From the NCBI RefSeq assembly GCF_014397785.1, contig NZ_VZQQ01000008.1, positions 1 to 64,000 of the forward strand: a stretch of 64,000 nt of DNA. Reading direction: 5' to 3'. Source of the stretch: Paraburkholderia podalyriae (GTDB taxonomy: Bacteria; Pseudomonadota; Gammaproteobacteria; Burkholderiales; Burkholderiaceae). The translations under genes were made by a program, and so were the position numbers. Below, piece by piece: positions 1 to 8,134 of the stretch; the first letter of the stretch is position 1, and every line of letters starts with the position of its first letter. Under the pieces are notes generated by a model, which saw only the letters and a list, made by a program, of their open reading frames with translations, made no database searches and was not told the origin of the DNA.

Positions 1-14
1 TGTATAAGAGACAG
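1..14. other. Residual Nextera transposon mosaic-end adapter
   Basis: The first 14 bases, TGTATAAGAGACAG, equal the 3' portion of the 19-bp Tn5/Nextera mosaic end. This is a library-preparation artefact, not genomic DNA, and it implies the window begins at a contig end. Bases 15-243 contain no gene I can support. Confidence 0.9.
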
Positions 15-243
15 GCGCAACGCCGCCCGCCCGTCACCACGGCAACCTGAGTTTTACGTTTGTCCCCCCGGCCCATGTCGCGCTATCGTGTCGTATGCGC
101 GGCGACTTCGCCGTTCCGACGTGCTGGTTTGCCCGCATGTGCCGTGCTTGTCCGGCCCGCCGCGTTGCAGGCGTTGCGCCGGCGATTGGCACGAACAATG
201 CGTTGTATGGTTATCGATGACGATCTATCCGACCGGAGACGAC

Positions 244-576
244 ATGAAGGAAATCGAACCCACCCCGTGGTTTGACCTTGCCATCCATACGCCGGTACGC
301 AAAGGCTGGTACGAGGTGCAGTTGGCGAGCGGGGACACGGCGTTTGCGAAATTTGGCGATGGCGTGTGGACGGAAAAGCCGTTGCTCGTATTCACGCATT
401 GGCGCGGCCTGTCCGCCGATCCGTCGAAAGCCGCCGATGGCGCGGCCGGGTCGGTCGGCGCTGAAGCCACTGCGGCGCAGGGCGTGCGTGCCGCCTGGAA
501 CGCGTTCTTCCCGGGGCTCGGCGAAGAGCAGCACAAGCCGCTCAATGCGGTGCCAAACGGCAAGGCGCCGCATTGA
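244..576 (+). CDS. Conserved hypothetical protein (110 aa)
   Basis: The reading frame stays open upstream, but the ATG at 244 follows a purine-rich stretch (GGAGACGAC) that can serve as ribosome binding site. The protein starts MKEIEPTPWFD and has an aromatic-rich first half (residues 8-55, with many W, F and Y) resembling small soluble proteins of unknown function in Burkholderia. The second half is Ala/Gly-rich and probably disordered. There is no signal peptide, membrane segment or recognisable motif. It converges on the acetyltransferase gene downstream. I do not recognise a function. Codon use is typical of the window, which supports a real gene. Confidence 0.6.
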   Translation: MKEIEPTPWFDLAIHTPVRKGWYEVQLASGDTAFAKFGDGVWTEKPLLVFTHWRGLSADPSKAADGAAGSVGAEATAAQGVRAAWNAFFPGLGEEQHKPLNAVPNGKAPH

Positions 577-686
577 GGGTTTGTTGAAATTCGCTTGAAG
601 CCTGGTCGGGCGGCGGCTCGTGGGCTTCTTCGCGATGGGCGAAGCGTTCGAGGTGGCGCCGGTTGCGGCCTGCCCGCGGTGAAGGC

Positions 687-1184
687 TTAGGCGTTCCGTT
701 CGGTTTCGCCTTCGGCGAATGCTTTGAGCGCATCGCCCGCGAGACGGTAACGCACCCATTCGCTTTGCGGATTCGCGCCGATCGACTTGTAGAAGCCGAT
801 GGCCGGCTCGTTCCAGTCGAGCACGCTCCACTCGAAGCGGCCGCAGCCCGTTTCGCAGGCGATTTGCGCGAGATGGCGCAGCATCTGTTTGCCCGCGCCG
901 CTGCCACGCGATGTGGGCGATACGTACAGGTCTTCCAGATAAAGTCCCTGCTTGCCGAGCCACGTCGAATACGAAAAGAAGTACACGCAAAAACCGACGG
1001 GCTCGCCGTTCATTTCGCAGATCAGCCCTTTCGCGGGCGCGCCCGCGGAAAACAGGCTCTTTTCGATGTCTTTGACGCCGGCGACGACTTCTTGCTCGGC
1101 TTTCTCGTAGACCGCGAGTTCCGTGATGAAACGCAGGATCAGGGTGGCGTCGGAAGCGGTGGCGGGGCGGATGTGGATGGTCAA
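687..1184 (-). CDS. GNAT-family N-acetyltransferase
   Basis: The protein transfers an acetyl group from acetyl-CoA to an amine; its substrate cannot be read from sequence. The GNAT fold is visible: a beta1 start IHIRPA, the segment VGFCVYFFSYSTWLGKQGLYLEDLYV (beta4), the acetyl-CoA pyrophosphate loop RGSGAGKQML, and the late WSVLDWNEPAIGFYKSIGA motif typical of the family. No in-frame ATG precedes the domain. A TTG at 1184 places translation at LTIHIRPA, the usual N-terminus of this subfamily, giving 165 aa. A longer TTG-initiated frame reaches 1274 but its extra residues look non-coding. Burkholderia homologues have this length. Confidence 0.85.
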   Translation of the reverse strand: MTIHIRPATASDATLILRFITELAVYEKAEQEVVAGVKDIEKSLFSAGAPAKGLICEMNGEPVGFCVYFFSYSTWLGKQGLYLEDLYVSPTSRGSGAGKQMLRHLAQIACETGCGRFEWSVLDWNEPAIGFYKSIGANPQSEWVRYRLAGDALKAFAEGETERNA

Positions 1185-1348
1185 GGCTGAGTGCTCGGTG
1201 AGTTCGGTGAATCGTAGCCGGCTGGCGGGACGCGCCAGATGCGTCGGCGTTGGAACAGACTCACATCGTAGCAAAGAGCCAAAGGCCCCGTGCTTCCCCA
1301 GATGGAGCCACGCGCTCTATATTCTTGCGGTTAGCGCGTCGCCCCTCC

Positions 1349-1732
1349 TCAACCCTCCGGCAACAAAGACTTGCTCCGCCGCTTTCTCGGCTTAGGCTCC
1401 ACCCCCACTCGCGGGTCCCGCTCCAGCACGAGCGCCGTCAACTGTTCGACAGTGTCTTCAAACGCCGGATGCTGCTGCGTCACGTAAAGCCATTTCCGAA
1501 GCACCGGGTGAGGCCCCAACGCAGGCAGATCGGCAATCAGAGCAGCATGGCGTTCGTGCGACGTACAGACGAGCAGTCCATTCCATGGCTTATCGCGGTC
1601 GGCGGCAACCAGACACAACAGCCCATCGATATACGCAGCGTCGCAACCGAACATCCGCCGACGCACATAAGTCGGATCGCGTTCGAACGCGTCGAAGATC
1701 CAGAGGAGCGAATTGCTGATCGAAGAGGGCAT
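1349..1732 (-). CDS. TfoX/Sxy N-terminal-domain-like protein (127 aa)
   Basis: A small cytoplasmic protein. Residues 15-85 carry the pattern RRMFGCDAAYIDGLLCLVA followed by a strand and WLYV, which resembles the TfoX N-terminal domain (MFGG...YxxG.MFALV). It lacks the C-terminal TfoX domain, so a role in competence should not be assumed. The last 15 residues are strongly basic (PKPRKRRSKS) and might contact nucleic acid. The start ATG is unambiguous. It stands alone, divergent from the AraC remnant. The family assignment is tentative. Confidence 0.6.
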   Translation of the reverse strand: MPSSISNSLLWIFDAFERDPTYVRRRMFGCDAAYIDGLLCLVAADRDKPWNGLLVCTSHERHAALIADLPALGPHPVLRKWLYVTQQHPAFEDTVEQLTALVLERDPRVGVEPKPRKRRSKSLLPEG

Positions 1733-1879
1733 CGGCGGAAAGTCAGGAAGCGCGGCGGATGAATGAGTTTACGCAAATTCCGTGGGTTCGGCAGCGAGCC
1801 GATCGAAGATCGAGCAAGTCCTGCTAGGTAAGATGTGCCCAACCTCGGCGAGCATATCGGAACTCGCACACTCCAGACC

Positions 1880-2552
1880 ATGCAAGCTTGCCCATACGCC
1901 ACCGCTGCCTACACGATGCGCTTCGAAGCCGTTCTCGCCTATATCGATGCAAACCTCGAGGGCGATCTGTCGGTCGACGCGCTAAGCCGCATCGCAAACT
2001 TCTCGATGTTCCATTTTCATCGACAGTTTGTCGCGTATGTCGGCGTGCCCGTCGCACGTTATGTGCAACTGATGCGCTTGCGTCGCGCGGCCCGCCGGCT
2101 CGCGTCGCAAGCGTCGTGCTCGGTGCTCGATGTTGCGCTCGACGCCGGCTTTGACAGTCCCGAAGCCTTCAGCCGCGCGTTCAAGCGGGCGTTCGGCGCG
2201 GCGCCGAGCGTATTCCGCCGGCATCCGACATGGCAATTCTGGAGTGCGAGTTTTATCGTTCCCTACCTTTCGAGGAAACTGACCATGCAAGTGCAACTAG
2301 TCGATTTTGCTGAAACCCGCGTTGCAGCGCTCGAACATCGGGGTCCGCCTGGACTCCTCAACGAGAGTGTGCGCAAGTTCACCGATTGGCGTATTCAAAG
2401 CGGACAATCGCCGGTGGCGTCGAGCAGGACCTTTGGCATTCCGCACGGCAATCCGGACTGCGGGTGGGGTGCGGAATGCGTTTCGTGTCACTGCTGACCG
2501 CATCGGTATTCATTGCATCGAAACGATGAATGCCTTGTTGTGTATTCAGTAA
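1880..2552 (+). pseudogene. AraC-family regulator with GyrI-like domain, truncated and probably frameshifted
   Basis: The first ~110 residues form a normal AraC DNA-binding domain with two helix-turn-helix units (LSRIANFSMFHFHRQF and ALDAGFDSPEAFSRAFKRAF). A GyrI-like effector-binding domain then begins (VQLVDFAETRVAALEHRG, then SRTFGIPHGNPD) but the frame stops at 2497 after only ~70 of ~155 residues. In the +1 frame a short stretch, AFRV, resembles the expected continuation before that frame ends at 2552, so at least one frameshift plus loss of the domain's second half is likely. ATG 1880 is the likely start; ATG 1916 is also possible. A second, intact gene of the same architecture lies at 4113-4958. 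Confidence 0.75.
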
Positions 2553-2699
2553 TAAATGCAATTCCGAAACGCAAATCGGCGTGAAAAACTCAAAGGCGAT
2601 TTTCGCGGTCTGCACCTCGCTTGATCGCCGGAACCACCGAATACACCAACTGTCGAATGACAGGTATCACGTGTCCATTTCCATTTGGGGAGATTTCAA

Positions 2700-4064
2700 A
2701 TGGCTGACGCGCAACCGGGGCCAATGTCCCTCTCCGATGATGAGGCCCGGCGTCAGTTGCGCCGAGCTGTCATCGCCAGCACGATTGGTACCACGATCGA
2801 ATGGTATGACTTCTTCCTGTACAGCATAGTCACGGGTCTCGTCTTCGCGAAGCTGTACTTTCCGGAATCGGACCCGCTCGTCGGCACACTCCAGGCTTTT
2901 CTGATTTACGCGGTCGGCTTTATCGCGCGGCCGGTGGGCGCGGCGATTTTCGGTCATTACGGCGATCGCATCGGGCGTAAAGCCACGTTAATCGTGACGC
3001 TATTGCTGATGGGACTTGCGACGTTTGCCGTGGGCTTCGTTCCGACCTACGCGACGATCGGCATCTGGGGGGCAATCTTGCTCACGGTGCTGCGCTTCAT
3101 TCAGGGCGTGGGCGTGGGCGGCGAGTGGGGCGGCTCGGTGCTGATGTCGATGGAATGGACACGCACGAACAAACATCGCGGTTTCGTCGCGTCCTGGCCG
3201 CAGTTCGGCGTACCGGCGGGATTGTGCATTGCGAACCTGGTGGTGCTGGCCACAAGCCAGATCTCCGGCAGCGCATTCATTACGTGGGGCTGGCGGGTGC
3301 CGTTTTTCCTCAGTATCGTGCTGGTCGCGATCGGCCTTTATATTCGCTTGAGTATTCTCGAGACGCCGGTCTTCGCGAAGCTCCTCGCTGAGCGCAGGAT
3401 CGAAAAGGCGCCGATGCGCGAAGTATTGCGCCGGCAGCCGAAAGACATTCTTCTGTCGGCGCTTGCGCGCATGGCCGAACAGGCGCCTTTCTATATTTTC
3501 ACGGCCTTTATATTCACCTATGGCGTGATGCGGCTGGGCGTCACACGCGACCTGTTGCTCACGGCGGTGCTGGCCGCAGCGGTGCTGGAATTATTTACGA
3601 TTCCGTTCTTTGGTCACATGTCCGATCTGATCGGGCGGCGACGCATGTACGTGATCGGCGCCGCTGCTGCCGGGCTATTCGGTTTCCTGTACTTCTTCAT
3701 GCTCGGCACCCGCAACCAGGCATTGATCTTTGTCGCCATCGTGCTTTCGCTGGTGCCGCATGCAATGATGTATGGTCCCCAAGCCGCGCTGATCGCCGAG
3801 TCGTTCACGGGGCGCTTGCGCTACAGCGGTGCGTCGATGGGCTACCAGTTGGCTTCCGTCATTGCTGGCGGTCCCGCACCGTTGATTGCGACCGCGCTGT
3901 ACGCTTACTTCCATTCGGGCTTTGCGGTGGCGTGGTACGTGTTCGCGTGCGGGGTGATTAGCGTGGCCGCCGCCATGCGCCTGGGCGATCGCACGAATAA
4001 AGATATTTCGCGCGAATACGACGACGCGCATGCGATGCCTGACGACAGGCATGCCACTCCATGA
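2700..4064 (+). CDS. MFS metabolite:H+ symporter (MHS family)
   Basis: A 454-aa inner-membrane transporter of the major facilitator superfamily, MHS subfamily (relatives of ShiA, ProP, KgtP), importing an organic acid or related solute with protons. The evidence is the N-terminal signature TIEWYDFFLYS in TM1, the loop motif GHYGDRIGRKATL between TM2 and TM3, RFIQGVGVGGEWGG in TM4, its repeat GHMSDLIGRRRMY in the second half, and about 12 hydrophobic segments. ATG 2700 is preceded by TTGGGGAG eight bases upstream, a good ribosome site. The gene is monocistronic and converges on the AraC gene. The substrate is unknown. Confidence 0.9.
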   Translation: MADAQPGPMSLSDDEARRQLRRAVIASTIGTTIEWYDFFLYSIVTGLVFAKLYFPESDPLVGTLQAFLIYAVGFIARPVGAAIFGHYGDRIGRKATLIVTLLLMGLATFAVGFVPTYATIGIWGAILLTVLRFIQGVGVGGEWGGSVLMSMEWTRTNKHRGFVASWPQFGVPAGLCIANLVVLATSQISGSAFITWGWRVPFFLSIVLVAIGLYIRLSILETPVFAKLLAERRIEKAPMREVLRRQPKDILLSALARMAEQAPFYIFTAFIFTYGVMRLGVTRDLLLTAVLAAAVLELFTIPFFGHMSDLIGRRRMYVIGAAAAGLFGFLYFFMLGTRNQALIFVAIVLSLVPHAMMYGPQAALIAESFTGRLRYSGASMGYQLASVIAGGPAPLIATALYAYFHSGFAVAWYVFACGVISVAAAMRLGDRTNKDISREYDDAHAMPDDRHATP

Positions 4065-4071
4065 TCGATCA

Positions 4072-4102
4072 GGCGGATAGCCGGTCACAGCGGCCATCCG
4101 CC
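4072..4102. terminator. Bidirectional terminator candidate
   Basis: Inverted repeat GGCGGAT/ATCCGCC with further internal pairing, between two convergent genes (stops at 4064 and 4113). There is no long T run, so intrinsic termination is only suggested. Confidence 0.45.
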
Positions 4103-4112
4103 CAATTAACCA

Positions 4113-4958
4113 TCAGCTCTTCAACGGCAACCAGACTTCGACTCCACCCATCCCCGTCACCGGATCGAACTGCTCGCCATACCGTTCGAAATGCGGTGCA
4201 TCGGCAGGCACATGCCCTGATGCGGGCAACCACTGATTCCAGATCGTATTCATCGTGCGGCGAATGCCCGAGATGTGCTCGCGATGATTGAACACCGCAT
4301 AGCGTTGTGCGGCGATGCGTACACGACTCAACTCTGGCGGCAATGCCGAAAAATCGCCGACTTCGACGCCGCACAGGTAGTCGAAGTTGCCCAGTTCATC
4401 GGCGTTGTAGTTAACGCCATAGGCCACCCTGCCGACCTGTCCCGGCACCTTGCCGTACCAGGCGCCAAAGCGCTGCCACTGCGATGGTATCGCCTTGCTG
4501 GTCTCGCATGTATAGCGCTCGGTGAGTCCAGCGACTAAAAACGGCTTGCCGTCTTCGAAGCGCGGCGGTTCCAGATGGGTCAGAAGGGTTTCGTCCATTT
4601 TGATCGGCTCCACGATGCTCAGATTGTCGAGATGACCCCGCGCGCGCAGCGCGTCCGGCGTGAGCCCGAACAGCTCGCGAAACGCGCGCGTGAATGCTTC
4701 GTGAGAGCCGTACCCGGCATCGATGGCGAGCGCCAGAATGTCGGGCGCGCCGTCGGCGAGACGTTGCGCGGCAACGCTCAAGCGACGCGCGCGCACATAG
4801 CGCATCACCGAAAGCCCGGTCGCCGCTTCGAACGCGCGCGCCAGATGAAAGCGCGACACGCATGCGCAGCGGGCGATATCGTCGAGCGTCAAGTCGCCGG
4901 CGAAGTGGCTTTCGATAAACCAGAGCGCTTTTCCAACCGGATTCATCTCGGCTCTCAT
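4113..4958 (-). CDS. AraC-family regulator with GyrI-like effector-binding domain
   Basis: A Rob/SoxS-like transcription regulator of 281 aa. Residues ~10-110 are the AraC DNA-binding domain, with two helix-turn-helix motifs (DIARCACVSRFHLARAF and AIDAGYGSHEAFTRAFRELF). Residues ~118-281 are a GyrI-like small-molecule-binding domain ending GGVEVWLPL. Length and domain order match complete family members, in contrast to the broken paralogue at 1880. Start ATG 4958 (MRAEMNPVG) is used, with ATG 4946 an alternative. It is adjacent to, and co-directional with, the DHA2 exporter at 4992-6485, which it may regulate; that link is inference. Confidence 0.88.
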   Translation of the reverse strand: MRAEMNPVGKALWFIESHFAGDLTLDDIARCACVSRFHLARAFEAATGLSVMRYVRARRLSVAAQRLADGAPDILALAIDAGYGSHEAFTRAFRELFGLTPDALRARGHLDNLSIVEPIKMDETLLTHLEPPRFEDGKPFLVAGLTERYTCETSKAIPSQWQRFGAWYGKVPGQVGRVAYGVNYNADELGNFDYLCGVEVGDFSALPPELSRVRIAAQRYAVFNHREHISGIRRTMNTIWNQWLPASGHVPADAPHFERYGEQFDPVTGMGGVEVWLPLKS

Positions 4959-4991
4959 GTCAGCATGAAGCCAGCATAGTCAGCGGCGAAC

Positions 4992-6485
4992 TCACGCATT
5001 TGATCGCACTTGCGGTTTTGCAGTCGCGGCGGTGGGCCGAGTCGAATCCGCCGCCTCACCATGCACGCCCGCAGCACCACCCGCCTGCCCCGGCCTCAAA
5101 CACACCCCGCCCACCACGCCGGCCGTCGCCGCAAAAGCCGCCCCAAACAGAAACGCAACGTGATACCCGCTGTTCAGCGCAGCCGCCGCACTCGACGACG
5201 CCTGCATCGCCTCGCTACGCGCCGCGGCAAGGCTCGCCAGCACCGCGAGCCCGAGGGCCCCGCCCATCATGAACGACGTGTTGACGATGCCCGACGCGAG
5301 GCCCGAATCGGCGGGGTCGACGTCGCTCATTGCGGCCAGCAGCAGCGGGTTGAACGCGATGCCCGCGCCGAAGCCGAGCAGCATCATGCCGGGCAATACG
5401 TCGACCACGAAGCTGCCGTCGACGGGCGCGCGCGCGAATAGCGCAAGCCCGCATGCCGCCAGCAGCAGGCCCGCCGCGAGCGGCCGACGCAGCCCGAAGC
5501 GCATCACCACACGCGCCGACACGCCCAGCGAAAAGAGTCCCATGATCAGGTTCGCGGGCAGAAACGCAAGCCCCACCTGCAACGGCCGATAGCCGAGCAC
5601 GCGCTGCAGATACAGCGCCGAAATAAAGAACCACGCGAACATCGCCGCCGCCCACAACACGCCCACTACGTTCGCGGTTGCGACATTGCGCAAACGCAGC
5701 AGACCGAGCGGCATCAACGGATGTTCGACTCTCGCCTCGATCGCGAGGAATGCGGCGAGCAGCGCCAGCGCGGCGAACAGCAGGCCGAGTGTCTGCGCTG
5801 AAGTCCAGCCCGCGTCGTTGCCGTTGACGACCGCGTAGACCGCCAGCATCAGCGATGCGGTCACGCTGAGCGCGCCGGCCACGTCGAGCCGTTCGCCGTG
5901 CGCGTGTCCGCGCGCGGCGGGCAGTAGCGCGACGCACAGCGCGTACACCGCAATGCCGATCGGCAGATTGACCAGAAAGATCCAATGCCAGCTCAGCAGG
6001 TTGGTGAGCAGTCCGCCGAGCAGCACGCCGATGCTGCCGCCGCCCGCGCAGACGAAACCATACACGCCCATCGCTTTCGCGCGCTCGCCGGATTCAGCGA
6101 ACAGATTCATGATCAGCGACAAGGACACCGCGGAGACGATCGCCCCGCCCAGGCCCTGCACGGCACGCGCGGCGACGAGCAGAACTTGCGAATTGGCGAG
6201 GCCGCAGGCGAGCGAAGCGAGCGTGAAGAGCGTAATGCCGCAGAGAAACAGCTTGCGGTGTCCGTACAGATCGCCAAGCCGTCCACCGAGCAGCAGACAG
6301 CCGCCGAACGTCAGCATGTATGCATTGACGACCCACACGAGTGAGGTTTCGCTAAAGCCGAGATCGGCGGCGATGGACGGCAGGGCGACGTTCACGATGG
6401 TCGTGTCGAGCACGATCATCAGCACGCCGAGGCAGAGCACGATCAGTGCGAGCCAACGTTGTTTGCCGTGGAGGGAATGGGTCAT
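4992..6485 (-). CDS. DHA2-family MFS multidrug exporter (EmrB/QacA type)
   Basis: A 497-aa proton-driven drug exporter. The DHA2 signatures are visible: LDTTIVNVALPSIAADLGF in TM1, GGRLGDLYGHRKLFL in the TM2-3 loop, and about 14 hydrophobic segments in the usual 14-TM arrangement. The C-terminal ~30 residues are a polar cytoplasmic tail. ATG 6485 is chosen because it starts MTHSLHGKQRW just before TM1 and follows GTAAAGGG; an upstream in-frame start at 6563 would add an unlikely polar leader. It has no adjacent membrane-fusion protein, so it probably works alone. Substrates are unknown. Confidence 0.9.
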   Translation of the reverse strand: MTHSLHGKQRWLALIVLCLGVLMIVLDTTIVNVALPSIAADLGFSETSLVWVVNAYMLTFGGCLLLGGRLGDLYGHRKLFLCGITLFTLASLACGLANSQVLLVAARAVQGLGGAIVSAVSLSLIMNLFAESGERAKAMGVYGFVCAGGGSIGVLLGGLLTNLLSWHWIFLVNLPIGIAVYALCVALLPAARGHAHGERLDVAGALSVTASLMLAVYAVVNGNDAGWTSAQTLGLLFAALALLAAFLAIEARVEHPLMPLGLLRLRNVATANVVGVLWAAAMFAWFFISALYLQRVLGYRPLQVGLAFLPANLIMGLFSLGVSARVVMRFGLRRPLAAGLLLAACGLALFARAPVDGSFVVDVLPGMMLLGFGAGIAFNPLLLAAMSDVDPADSGLASGIVNTSFMMGGALGLAVLASLAAARSEAMQASSSAAAALNSGYHVAFLFGAAFAATAGVVGGVCLRPGQAGGAAGVHGEAADSTRPTAATAKPQVRSNA

Positions 6486-6877
6486 GCGGGTGCCCTTTAC
6501 GCGGATTCTGGCGATTACCGACAACGGGCTTTCGAGTCTAGCACCGGCGCATTTCGCGTCCAACTACGAAATAGTGGTGTGTCGAGGCGGGGGTTTAGTC
6601 GGTGCCTCTATACACGAAGAAGCGCCATCGATTTGCATCGCGTCAGGCAAAGAAATGCTTCGAAATCCAAAGTGACGGTGCAAGCTCGAATTCGGCAATT
6701 CGATCGCAGAAACAGAAAGCAACCCCCGCTTTTTATTATCGTATGGGACGTATGAGCGGATGATGGTCAGACTTTCATCGAGTGGTTAATGAGCTTTCGG
6801 TGTTGCATGCCGCCGTCAATACGCGCTGCCAGCGCGAGTCATGCAGATGACACACCGCGACGGCAGCACCCCTTCCC
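6486..6877. other. Intergenic region, no gene recognised
   Basis: About 390 bp between two leftward genes, somewhat richer in A/T than its surroundings. It should contain the promoter of the exporter (right side) and the end of the aromatic operon (left side). I see no convincing terminator, coding frame or RNA. Confidence 0.5.
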
Positions 6878-8101
6878 TTAAACCTTCGACTTACCCCCCA
6901 TCAACCCATTCGACGGCAACGTCTCATCCAGCAACTTCCTCGCACTTTCAATCCCCGCCAGCGGCAAGCCCTCGGGATTGAGCAGCCCCACCTGCACGAG
7001 CACCGAAGCCTGATCCCAATAGATGTGTTCGTTATAAAGCTTGTCGCCGCGGAAGCACACCACGGCGAGCATCGGCACCTCGAAGTACTTGCCCGTCGGC
7101 GCGACGCCCGGCAGCAGCCAGTCGATCTCGCAGCTATGCGTGCAGCTGAAAATGAATTCATCGACGACGCGGTCAGAGCCGATCGTGCGCGAAATCGGAA
7201 TCAGCTTCGTGTCGGGCGGATTCGAGTTGACGAAATGATGGGTGTAAAAGCGCTTCAGATTGTCGTGCCCGACACCGCCCGTCATCGTCGGCACGTGATT
7301 GACGTAGGGCTCGGCGACCATCGTCGGCATCACCGCGTCGACGTCGCGTGTCGCGAACTCGTGATAGCAATGCGCCTCCCAAAGCGCGTTCAGATCGTAG
7401 AGCGGACCGAGCACCTTGCGCAGTAATGCGAGCGTGCGCGAGTACGCCATCATCGCGGCGGGCTTGTCGTACTGCTTGCGCTGCGGCGCGGCGAACGCGT
7501 GATCGCAGCCGGGATACACGTATTGCTCGATTTGCGGCCGCGTGCGCAGTGCGGCGCCAATGCGCTCGCGCGTTTCAGGCGGGCAGTGCGCGTCGTTTTC
7601 GGGGAAGTGAAAGACCATCGGGCAGCGGATTGCCGATACTTCATCGAGATGCGCTTCGAGGCCCACGCCGTAATAGCTGACCGCACAATCGACGTCGGTG
7701 CGCGCCGCGCTCAGAAACGCGAGCTTGCCGCCGAGGCAGTAGCCCACCACGCCCACCTTGCCGACCCGCTCGGGCAGCTCGCGCAACGTGGCGATGGTGG
7801 CGGCGATGTCCTCGACCGCGACATCAGCGTCGAACTGGCCCAGATAGCCGAGCGCCTGTTTCATGTCGGCGTCGCCATAGCCAAGCGAGATACCGGGCTT
7901 GATACGCCAGAACAGATCGGGCACGAGCACGACGTAGCCTTCGTCGGCGTAGCGATCGGCGCTCGCCTTCATCGTGTCGTTGACGCCGAAGATTTCCTGC
8001 AGCAGCACGAGCCCCGGGCCCGAGCCCTGCGCGGGGCGCGCGACGTATGCGTTGAAACGGCCGCCATCGTGGGCGACGACTTCGATGAAAGAGCCGGCCA
8101 T
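6878..8101 (-). CDS. Dienelactone hydrolase fused to SnoaL/NTF2-like domain
   Basis: The N-terminal ~235 residues are an alpha/beta hydrolase of the dienelactone hydrolase family with its Cys-Asp-His triad: C122 in GYCLGG, D170 in PENDAHC and H201 in CDHAF. Residues ~240-390 form an NTF2/SnoaL-like alpha+beta barrel (YHEFATRDVDAVMPTM, PYVNHVPTMTGG, HIYWDQASVLVQVG). The fusion suggests a two-step or allosteric enzyme. It is the last gene of the leftward CoA-aromatic operon, 33 bp beyond the ligase. ATG 8101 follows GGAGG, so the longer frame from 8122 is rejected. A role in lactone or ring-fission product hydrolysis is inferred from context. Confidence 0.88.
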   Translation of the reverse strand: MAGSFIEVVAHDGGRFNAYVARPAQGSGPGLVLLQEIFGVNDTMKASADRYADEGYVVLVPDLFWRIKPGISLGYGDADMKQALGYLGQFDADVAVEDIAATIATLRELPERVGKVGVVGYCLGGKLAFLSAARTDVDCAVSYYGVGLEAHLDEVSAIRCPMVFHFPENDAHCPPETRERIGAALRTRPQIEQYVYPGCDHAFAAPQRKQYDKPAAMMAYSRTLALLRKVLGPLYDLNALWEAHCYHEFATRDVDAVMPTMVAEPYVNHVPTMTGGVGHDNLKRFYTHHFVNSNPPDTKLIPISRTIGSDRVVDEFIFSCTHSCEIDWLLPGVAPTGKYFEVPMLAVVCFRGDKLYNEHIYWDQASVLVQVGLLNPEGLPLAGIESARKLLDETLPSNGLMGGKSKV

Positions 8102-8134
8102 GCAGTCTGCCTCCAGTCTCACGAAAGATAGGGG

